In this document: positions 58,133-64,000 of the stretch, one piece after another
How positions within the stretch are numbered: position 1 is the first letter of the stretch
How the letters are laid out: each line of letters opens with the position of its first letter
Origin: Salinimicrobium gaetbulicola
GTDB taxonomy: Bacteria; Bacteroidota; Bacteroidia; Flavobacteriales; Flavobacteriaceae
Reading direction: 5' to 3'
Assembly: GCF_042676025.1 (NCBI RefSeq)
Contig: NZ_JBHTJP010000035.1
Location: forward strand, 682,001-746,000
Length of the DNA stretch: 64,000 nt
Made by a program: the position numbers and the translations under genes
The notes under the pieces: generated by a model
What the model was told of the DNA's origin: nothing
Databases searched by the model: none
What the model saw: the letters and a program-made list of their open reading frames with translations, nothing else

Positions 58133-60157
58133 TCATTCAAGAATAAAAGCTCCCTTTTCACCTGTATAGTGGAAAGGGATTTCTTTTTCCAGACAGGTTT
58201 CTTTCCACGCAGCAACCGTAGAAGGATAATTACTGCCATCTGCGATCACCATTTTAGGGGATAGATCGTTTAAGCACCTTTCCAAATTGATCTTTGGTGA
58301 ACCGGTTAATAACAGGTAATCCATTTTCTTTTTCGGAAAGATTCCTGTGCTATCCATTAAAAATAGGATTTCACCTTTTGTTTCTATTGCATTCTTCAAA
58401 GGTGCGGTTTGGACTTTTTCAATTTCTTCTGCAATCAGATAATTTCGAATATACTGCGGAATTTCTTCGGAAGAAGAAGCCCTCAAAAATGTCATTTCTG
58501 AACCCGCTACTTTTCCTAGCCCGGTCTTTCGGGATTGATGAAAAATGACCAGTTTCTCTTCCGAAGGATTGAAGGCTTTTACAATGTAGAATGATTGAAT
58601 GAGGATGGTCAATGTCAAAGTGGCTATAAGTTTCCTAAAAGAAAAAGAAACAGCTAAAGCAAACAGAAATCCCAGCATCACATAAAAAGCGAGAACATCT
58701 GTAAACCCGAAACTTACATCTTTAAAAAGAAAACTTTCCTTTCCGGCTATATAGCTTACAAAGGTGTTCAGGATCTCTATGACCTGGCTATAGAATTTTG
58801 AAAGCCATGAAGGCAGTAGATTGATCCCGGATAATATGATCACCAGAAATCCTAATCCTAAAATGAAAGCGAGAAAGGGCAGGATCACCAGGTTGGAAAC
58901 AAAGAAAAGTCCGGGGAATTGATGGAAATAAAATAAGCCTAGAGGTAAGACTCCAATTTGAGCAGCGATGGTGGTGGTTAAAAGTCCCCAAAAATACCTT
59001 AGAGCTCTGTTTGGAGGCCACCACAGTCCATAAATTAATGGCTGGATCAACAGGATGGAAAGCACGGCCATATAACTTAGCTGAAAGCCGACTTCAAAGA
59101 TCCATAGGGGATTTATTAAGATCAGAACTAAGAGGGAAAGAAACATGGAATTTATAGTGCCGGTCCTTCGGTTAAGTGAGATCCCAACGGCTAAGAAACT
59201 GAACATGGTCACGGCTCTCACTACAGAAGGGGAGAGTCCTGCCAGCAAAGCAAATGACCAAAGGAAAATGATCACTAAAATGGTTTTTAAGGTTCTCCCG
59301 TTTTTCAATTTTTCAAGGGGAGAAAAGAGGAAATTCAGTATCAATAATATGATCCCTACATGTAATCCCGAAACAGCCAGGATATGAATGGCACCTGCAG
59401 CTGCATAATTATTATAGGTCTCTTTAGAGATGTCCTGCTTTTGGCCAAGCAACAGCGCCTGGATGATAGCCAGTTCATCTTGTTTAAAACCATTTTCCTT
59501 TAAATCGTCTATGATCTTATTGCGCAGGTAATAAGCACCGGCAAAAAGGCCATTTTTAGAAGCTAAGCCGGCAGTACTTCCGGTCAACGGACTAGTTTGC
59601 TTCAGAATGCCTTTGATTCTCATGAAGCGACTGTAATCAAATTGATGGGGGTTCAATGGCTTCGGAATGTCCCGAAGTTCACTTACCACAAGTAAACGGT
59701 CTCCCACAGCCCATTTTTGAAAGGTGGAATCCTTCGGGAGCAATACCAGTATCTTTCCATGGGTGGGGGCCGAATTTACCGACTCGACGGTCGCTATATA
59801 TTTTGCATTATAGAGATCTGGTTTTAGGACTTCCCGTATTTTAATTTTCAAAGCAGGTGCCTGCGATGATTTTTCCGAAGATATCTGGTTTATATAATGG
59901 CCATTTTGATTTTCGGGAAGGTGAATGGTGGCGGTAAATATTCCGATTGAAAAGAAGAGGAGGTAGGTTGTCGCTCCAAAGAACACATCTTTAAAAAGTA
60001 ATTCTCGAGCCCTGAGAAATCCTCCAATAAACAGGACAATACTTATCAGAATAATAAAAACGGATATTTCCGCAGATAAATTCAAGAAAAATCCTGCGAT
60101 AACGCCCAGTAAGAGAACCAGGCTGAGTTTAACGATGCTAGTGTTTAGAGGCTTCAT
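58133..60157 (-). CDS. comEC: ComEC/Rec2-family DNA uptake channel protein
   Basis: Polytopic inner-membrane protein of 674 residues with about ten helices. The N-terminal DUF4131-type region (about 60-195, including ALKIKIREVLKPD) precedes the Competence domain (about 225-500, with ILAVSGLHVGIILL, LAGLSPSVVRAVTMFS, GFQLSYMAVLSILL). The C-terminal metallo-beta-lactamase part of full-length ComEC seems shortened (about 170 residues, LLLTGSPKI, KMVIADGSN), as is usual in Bacteroidota. Predicted to pass single-stranded DNA during transformation. The next minus-strand gene upstream lies 29 bases away. Confidence 0.9.
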   Translation of the reverse strand: MKPLNTSIVKLSLVLLLGVIAGFFLNLSAEISVFIILISIVLFIGGFLRARELLFKDVFFGATTYLLFFSIGIFTATIHLPENQNGHYINQISSEKSSQAPALKIKIREVLKPDLYNAKYIATVESVNSAPTHGKILVLLPKDSTFQKWAVGDRLLVVSELRDIPKPLNPHQFDYSRFMRIKGILKQTSPLTGSTAGLASKNGLFAGAYYLRNKIIDDLKENGFKQDELAIIQALLLGQKQDISKETYNNYAAAGAIHILAVSGLHVGIILLILNFLFSPLEKLKNGRTLKTILVIIFLWSFALLAGLSPSVVRAVTMFSFLAVGISLNRRTGTINSMFLSLLVLILINPLWIFEVGFQLSYMAVLSILLIQPLIYGLWWPPNRALRYFWGLLTTTIAAQIGVLPLGLFYFHQFPGLFFVSNLVILPFLAFILGLGFLVIILSGINLLPSWLSKFYSQVIEILNTFVSYIAGKESFLFKDVSFGFTDVLAFYVMLGFLFALAVSFSFRKLIATLTLTILIQSFYIVKAFNPSEEKLVIFHQSRKTGLGKVAGSEMTFLRASSSEEIPQYIRNYLIAEEIEKVQTAPLKNAIETKGEILFLMDSTGIFPKKKMDYLLLTGSPKINLERCLNDLSPKMVIADGSNYPSTVAAWKETCLEKEIPFHYTGEKGAFILE

Positions 60158-60186
60158 TATCAGGGAGGGAGATCCAAGATAATGAT

Positions 60187-60750
60187 TTATTGAATACGCC
60201 GGGCCATTACAAAGTTTTCCTGCCAGTAGTTTTCTTTCAGGGAAGAAATGATGACGCCTCTTGAAGTCGTGGAGTGAATGAATTGAATTTCGCCGGCTTC
60301 AGTTTCAACCACCAAACCCACGTGGTTTATGACCTTTCGCCTACTATTGGTCTGGAAGAACAAGAGGTCGCCCCGAACCACTTCATCGAGGTTGATCCTT
60401 TCGCCCTGCAGGGAAATGTCTCGTGAGGTTCTGGGAAGGCTGATGTCCTCCTTTAAAAATGCTGTGGTAACAAGGCCCGAGCAATCCATTCCTTCACTCG
60501 TGTTTCCACCGTATTTGTAACGCGTTCCAAGGAATTCCATGGCATAATCTGGGATCCTGGAAATAGCGTTCAATATGGATGTTTCTTCTTTGGGTTTTTC
60601 AATAATGGTCTCTTCGGAAGTTTCTTCAAAATGAGAAATTTCGTCTTTCTGAACAGGTTCCTGAGTTTCCCGGGAAACATTTTTGTGAGCTCCGCAGGAG
60701 GTGAGGAAAACTGAAATTACACCAAAAATAACAATGTTTAGAAGCCTCAT
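60187..60750 (-). CDS. NlpC/P60 (C40) peptidoglycan hydrolase lipoprotein
   Basis: Lipoprotein of 187 residues (lipobox LTSC at about residue 19) with an NlpC/P60 domain. The catalytic cysteine is in GMDCSGLVTT, the first His in INHVGLVVE and the third residue near FIHSTTSRG. The family cleaves peptide crosslinks of the wall between D-Glu and diaminopimelate. The segment between lipobox and domain (30-65) is charged and probably disordered. It lies four bases after lpxB, so the two are likely co-transcribed. Confidence 0.92.
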   Translation of the reverse strand: MRLLNIVIFGVISVFLTSCGAHKNVSRETQEPVQKDEISHFEETSEETIIEKPKEETSILNAISRIPDYAMEFLGTRYKYGGNTSEGMDCSGLVTTAFLKEDISLPRTSRDISLQGERINLDEVVRGDLLFFQTNSRRKVINHVGLVVETEAGEIQFIHSTTSRGVIISSLKENYWQENFVMARRIQ

Positions 60751-60754
60751 AGAT

Positions 60755-61876
60755 CTACTTTTCCGAAGTTAATTTGGAATAGATAAGCTGAGCTGTTTTC
60801 TCACTGGCACCGGCGCCACCCAGTTTTTTCTCCAGTTCGTAGTAGTCGGCAAACATTTTTTCGCGGGCTTCTCCCTGAAGGATCTTTGAAAGCTCCTTTT
60901 TGAGATTCTTCTTATTAAAGTCAGATTGGATCAATTCTTTTACCACTTCTCGATCCATGATAAGGTTCACCAGAGAGATATAATCCAGGTTGATCACTCT
61001 TTTAGCGATTTGGTAAGAAATGAAATTGCCTTTATAGCAAACCACTTCAGGAACTTTGAAAAGAGCGGTTTCCAACGTGGCTGTTCCCGAAGTTACCAGC
61101 GCGGCTGTTGAGATCCCAAGGATATCATATGTTTTGTTCATCACCAGGTTCACATTCTTCTTTTTTATAAAACCTGAATAGAATTCCCTTTCCTGGCTGG
61201 GTGCACCCGCGATCACGAATTGATACTCTTTGAAATCTTCAGTAATGCTCACCATGATCTGGAGCATTTTTTCGATCTCCTGCTTGCGGCTTCCGGGAAG
61301 TACTGCAATTACCGGTCTTTCATCAAGGCCGTTCTCTTTTTTGAATTTTTCAATATCTACAGGAGGCCTGTGGGCGATGGCATCTATTAGTGGGTGCCCT
61401 ACAAAATGAACTTTGTAGTCGTGTTTTTGTTCGTAGAATTCCTTTTCGAACGGCAGGATGACATACAATTCATCAATATCCCTTTTTATGTCTTTGATCC
61501 TGTTTTCCTTCCAGGCCCAGATCTGCGGAGATACGTAAAAATGTGTTTTATAACCCTCTTTTCGTGCCCACTTTGCGATCCTAAGGTTGAAGCCCGGGTA
61601 ATCTACAAAGATGATCGCATCGGGATCATAAGTTTTAATATCTTCTTTACAGAATGAAATATTGCTTAGAATGGTCTTCAGGTTCATGATCACTTCAGCA
61701 AAGCCCATGAACGCGAGATCCCGGTAATGCTTCACCGGTTCTCCACCTTCCTGTTCCATAAGATCCCCGCCCCAGAATCTAAAGGAAGCTTCGGGGTCAG
61801 TCTTCTTAAGAGCTTTCATTAAGTTGGCCGCATGTAGATCTCCAGATGCTTCTCCTGCGATTATATAATACTTCAT
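60755..61876 (-). CDS. lpxB: Lipid-A-disaccharide synthase
   Basis: GT19 glycosyltransferase of 373 residues that joins UDP-diacylglucosamine and lipid X in lipid A synthesis at the inner membrane. YIIAGEASGDLHAANLMKAL at the N-terminus, FRFWGGDLMEQEG, AFMGFAEVI, FIDYPGFN-like VDYPGFNLR and AVLPGSRKQEIEKML are diagnostic. Its start is the base before the end of the small membrane-protein gene upstream. The set surE-membrane protein-lpxB-nlpC is a common flavobacterial arrangement to my recollection. Confidence 0.96.
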   Translation of the reverse strand: MKYYIIAGEASGDLHAANLMKALKKTDPEASFRFWGGDLMEQEGGEPVKHYRDLAFMGFAEVIMNLKTILSNISFCKEDIKTYDPDAIIFVDYPGFNLRIAKWARKEGYKTHFYVSPQIWAWKENRIKDIKRDIDELYVILPFEKEFYEQKHDYKVHFVGHPLIDAIAHRPPVDIEKFKKENGLDERPVIAVLPGSRKQEIEKMLQIMVSITEDFKEYQFVIAGAPSQEREFYSGFIKKKNVNLVMNKTYDILGISTAALVTSGTATLETALFKVPEVVCYKGNFISYQIAKRVINLDYISLVNLIMDREVVKELIQSDFNKKNLKKELSKILQGEAREKMFADYYELEKKLGGAGASEKTAQLIYSKLTSEK

Positions 61877-62158
61877 CTATAAAAGCTTTAAAATGGCAAT
61901 TATGAGGGCGGCAAGTATAGATGCCATTAACACTCCTCTTGCCCTGTAAGTTTGCTCTTTCTTCAGAAATACGAAGAACGGAAGAAAATTAAGTATGGCT
62001 CCCGCAGTGATAAGCGTGCCTAAAAACCCGGTTTCAGCCGATTCCTTTATTGTATCCCGAATACCTAGTTCTGAAAAAAGCAGAATATAGATCAACATTC
62101 CAATAATGTTGGAAAGAAGCCCGGTAATAAATCCTGTAAAAATCTCTTTTTTAATCAT
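61877..62158 (-). CDS. Small three-helix membrane protein
   Basis: A 93-residue hydrophobic protein with three predicted helices (about 7-28, 45-65 and 75-92) and few charges apart from the KKEQTYRAR loop. No family name comes to mind. It overlaps surE by eight bases and abuts lpxB, so it belongs to the same transcript; an envelope role is plausible from context only. Confidence 0.8.
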   Translation of the reverse strand: MIKKEIFTGFITGLLSNIIGMLIYILLFSELGIRDTIKESAETGFLGTLITAGAILNFLPFFVFLKKEQTYRARGVLMASILAALIIAILKLL

Positions 62159-62933
62159 TAAGCTCCCAGGTTTGTAAGTCCTTTAGAAAATGATGGGCGG
62201 TAAGGTCAAATTGTACCGGTACAACCGATACATAACCTTGAGCAAGTGCGTGTTCGTCACTATCCTCTCCTTCATCATCATTCACAAACTTACCCGTAAG
62301 CCAGTAATAATCTCTTCCCTGCGGATTCGTTCTCTTATCGAATTCCTCTTCCCAGCGGGCGTTCGCCTGTCTGCAAACTTTTATTCCTTTGATCTCCGAT
62401 TCTTTTAGCTTCGGAAGGTTTACGTTTAAAACCACTCCTTTTGGAAGCCCGTGTTTCAAAACTGATTTTGTGATCTTCTTTACGAACTTCTTGGTAGGTT
62501 CAAAATCGGCATTCAGTGAGTAATCCAGTAAAGAAAAACCGATCGCCGGGATCCCTTCAATTCCGGCTTCCACAGCAGCGCTCATAGTACCTGAATAGAT
62601 CACGTTTATAGAAGAATTAGACCCGTGATTGATTCCGCTAACACACAAATCTGGTTTGCGGTGCAGAATCTCCTGGGTGGCGATCTTTACACAATCGGCA
62701 GGCGTTCCTGAGCAGCTGTATTCTTTGTGTTTATAAGTTTCTTTCACAGTCACCTGGTCGCAATACAAGGTGTCGCTAATTGTTATGGCATGACCCATTC
62801 CGCTTTGAGGACTATCTGGTGCTACTACTATTACCTCGCCTATTTGCTTCATTACATCTATTAAGGCTCTTATTCCCGGAGCCGTAATTCCGTCGTCGTT
62901 GGTTACTAAAATGAGGGGTTTTTCCTGTGACAT
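62151..62933 (-). CDS. surE: 5-prime-nucleotidase SurE
   Basis: Metal-dependent phosphatase of 260 residues that acts on nucleoside monophosphates, for stationary-phase survival. LVTNDDGITAPGI carries the metal-binding Asp pair; SGINHGSNSSINVIYSGTMSAAVEAGIEG and the C-terminal PVQFDLTAHHFLKDL are diagnostic. It is the first gene of the minus-strand group surE-membrane protein-lpxB-nlpC-comEC. The 123-143-base divergent region before the protease gene has a possible promoter on each strand, neither perfect. Confidence 0.95.
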   Translation of the reverse strand: MSQEKPLILVTNDDGITAPGIRALIDVMKQIGEVIVVAPDSPQSGMGHAITISDTLYCDQVTVKETYKHKEYSCSGTPADCVKIATQEILHRKPDLCVSGINHGSNSSINVIYSGTMSAAVEAGIEGIPAIGFSLLDYSLNADFEPTKKFVKKITKSVLKHGLPKGVVLNVNLPKLKESEIKGIKVCRQANARWEEEFDKRTNPQGRDYYWLTGKFVNDDEGEDSDEHALAQGYVSVVPVQFDLTAHHFLKDLQTWELND

Positions 62934-62983
62934 TATGAAAATTTTATGGCTGCTAAATTAAAGTAATTTCCTGAGGAAAACAT

Positions 62984-62991
62984 TATATTCG
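62984..62991 (+). promoter_or_regulatory. Possible -7 element for the Prc-type protease gene
   Basis: TATATTCG matches seven of eight positions of TAnnTTTG and lies 87 bases before the preferred start. No clear -33 element. Confidence 0.3.
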
Positions 62992-63077
62992 TAGTTTAAC
63001 AAATTTGAAAGCCAGGCAAAGGTTGGCATAGTTTTTACTGTATTTAAGACGTACTAATGATGAAAATACGTAGCATA

Positions 63078-64000
63078 ATGAAAAGGAATTATAAATTACT
63101 CGTGCTGGTGTTGTTATTTGCTGCGGCATCCTGCAGTTTTACAACAAAGACTTTCAACGACCCAAATAAAGACAAGACCTTAATCGAATTGATCGCTTAT
63201 GTGCTTGAAAACGGGCATTACGATGCCAAAGATCTAAATGATTCTTTTTCAAAAGAGGTTTATAGTGACTATTTAGAAGCAATAGATCCTCTTAAGCGAT
63301 ATTTATACGCGAGTGATATTGAAGAGTTTCAAACTTATGAAACCCTGATAGATGATCAAATCAAGAACAGCGATATCAGTTTCTTTGACCTTACCCATAC
63401 AAGACTTGTTGAGCGTATGGTCGAAGCTGAAGCAATTTATAAAGAGATCCTTTCTGAACCTTTTGACTATTCTAAAAAAGAGGTGTTCACTACAGATTAT
63501 GAGAAACAGCCTTATGCTACCTCAAAAGAAGAAATGAAAGAACGCTGGAGAAAACAATTGAAGTTTTCTGCAATTGCCAATTTCTATGATCTGAAAAAAG
63601 AACAGGAGAGAGAACTTGAAAACAATCCTGACCATAAAATAAAGTCTGACGCTGAACTAGAGAAAGAAGCGAGAGAACTTACCAAAACCTCATTAAAAGA
63701 ATATTTCGACTTTAATGATGACCTTGAACGTAAGGATTGGTTTTCATTATACGTGAACTCTATTGTAGAGGAGTTTGATCCTCATACCTTCTATTTTGCT
63801 CCACAGGATAAAGACCGTTTTGATCAGGCAATGAGCGGTAAACTGGAAGGTATTGGCGCGAGATTACAAAAGAAGAACGATAATGTAAAGATCGTGGAAA
63901 TTATTTCTGGAGGTCCTGCCTGGAGAGGTGAAGAGGTTGAAGTAGGAGATGAGATCCTTAAGGTGAAACAGGAAGACGAAAAAGAAGCTGTAAGTATTGT
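63078..64000 (+). CDS. prc: Tail-specific C-terminal processing protease (Prc-type), N-terminal part
   Basis: The frame is open to the end of the window, so the gene is cut; about 307 residues are visible. A lipoprotein signal (MKRNYKLLVLVLLFAAASC, lipobox AASC) opens it. The next 210 residues are the N-terminal helical domain of tail-specific proteases (LENGHYDAKDLNDSFSKEVYSDYLEAID, FDPHTFYFAPQDKDRFDQAMSGKLEGIGARL), followed by the start of a PDZ domain (ISGGPAWRGEEVEVGDEILKV). The catalytic Ser/Lys region lies beyond the window. Upstream in-frame ATGs at 63057 and 63060 are alternative starts, but 63078 gives the cleaner signal. Confidence 0.88.
   Translation, partial: MKRNYKLLVLVLLFAAASCSFTTKTFNDPNKDKTLIELIAYVLENGHYDAKDLNDSFSKEVYSDYLEAIDPLKRYLYASDIEEFQTYETLIDDQIKNSDISFFDLTHTRLVERMVEAEAIYKEILSEPFDYSKKEVFTTDYEKQPYATSKEEMKERWRKQLKFSAIANFYDLKKEQERELENNPDHKIKSDAELEKEARELTKTSLKEYFDFNDDLERKDWFSLYVNSIVEEFDPHTFYFAPQDKDRFDQAMSGKLEGIGARLQKKNDNVKIVEIISGGPAWRGEEVEVGDEILKVKQEDEKEAVSI

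Noticed and set aside
1..64000. CRISPR arrays, insertion sequences or prophage
   Set aside because: I saw no regularly spaced repeats, transposase, integrase or phage structural genes; the only repeats are the 21-bp pair near 24.8 kb and the short pair near 28.5 kb.

Overview
The window looks like chromosomal DNA of a member of the Flavobacteriaceae (Bacteroidota), most like marine genera such as Gramella/Christiangramella, Zunongwangia or Salegentibacter; the genus is a guess. The evidence is an AT-rich sequence with the Bacteroidota promoter pattern (TTTG, 19-20 nt, TAnnTTTG), a mevalonate pathway with a GYDIA-type GHMP kinase, SusC/TonB-type barrels, a flavobacterial coaX-OMP-TPR-lptC-CBS-PPIase gene string, a DPP-IV/POT operon and a PepSY-type membrane protein remnant. 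I see no prophage, insertion sequence, CRISPR array or rRNA. One tRNA (Phe) is present.

Layout. 1-3.3 kb: end of pyruvate formate-lyase, its activase and an AspT/YidE-type transporter. 3.4-6.7 kb (mostly minus): a 31-codon membrane microprotein, then a minus-strand set of SDR, SemiSWEET, a GntA-like haem N-hydroxylase family protein, a PaiB flavoprotein and a DUF1989 protein. 6.8-12.1 kb (plus): BaiN-type flavoprotein, mevalonate diphosphate decarboxylase, mevalonate kinase, UbiA prenyltransferase, RluB-type pseudouridine synthase. 12.2-15.7 kb: polyamine genes (short leader ORF, arginine decarboxylase, agmatinase, deoxyhypusine-synthase-like protein). 15.8-25.2 kb (minus): a nine-gene operon that begins with arsenosugar-type genes (peroxidase-like protein, ArsS radical SAM, TIGR04282-type transferase, purine nucleoside phosphorylase), continues with a FAD oxidoreductase and a membrane polyferredoxin, and ends with three glycosyltransferases. 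25.3-28.3 kb (minus): LytS/LytTR two-component genes plus a second kinase paralogue that has lost its phospho-acceptor histidine. 28.5-33.6 kb: two tandem paralogous outer-membrane beta-barrel receptors. 33.7-41.4 kb: EEP hydrolase, a DnaE2/Y-family error-prone polymerase pair, a decayed PepSY gene, and a long PLP enzyme. 41.5-49.4 kb: tRNA-Phe, coaX, OMP, a TPR gene broken by an in-frame TAG, lptC, small membrane protein, CBS/CorC protein, PpiD-like PPIase. 49.4-51.7 kb (minus): GYDIA GHMP kinase and class II HMG-CoA reductase. 51.9-58.1 kb: DPP-IV, two POT peptide transporters, thioredoxin-like protein. 58.1-62.9 kb (minus): ComEC, NlpC/P60, LpxB, small membrane protein, SurE. 63.1 kb to the end: start of a Prc-type C-terminal processing protease.

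How the genes work together: HMG-CoA reductase, mevalonate kinase, the GYDIA kinase (probable phosphomevalonate step) and the decarboxylase supply isopentenyl diphosphate, and the UbiA protein probably uses a prenyl product. The polyamine trio probably makes putrescine and then homospermidine or a related polyamine. DPP-IV and the POT carriers probably release dipeptides in the periplasm and import them. The most interesting parts are the ArsS operon, where a nucleoside phosphorylase is well placed to remove adenine from an ArsS product; the GntA-like/PaiB/DUF1989 cassette, which pairs two families linked to guanidino chemistry; and the kinase/pseudokinase pair facing the receptor genes.
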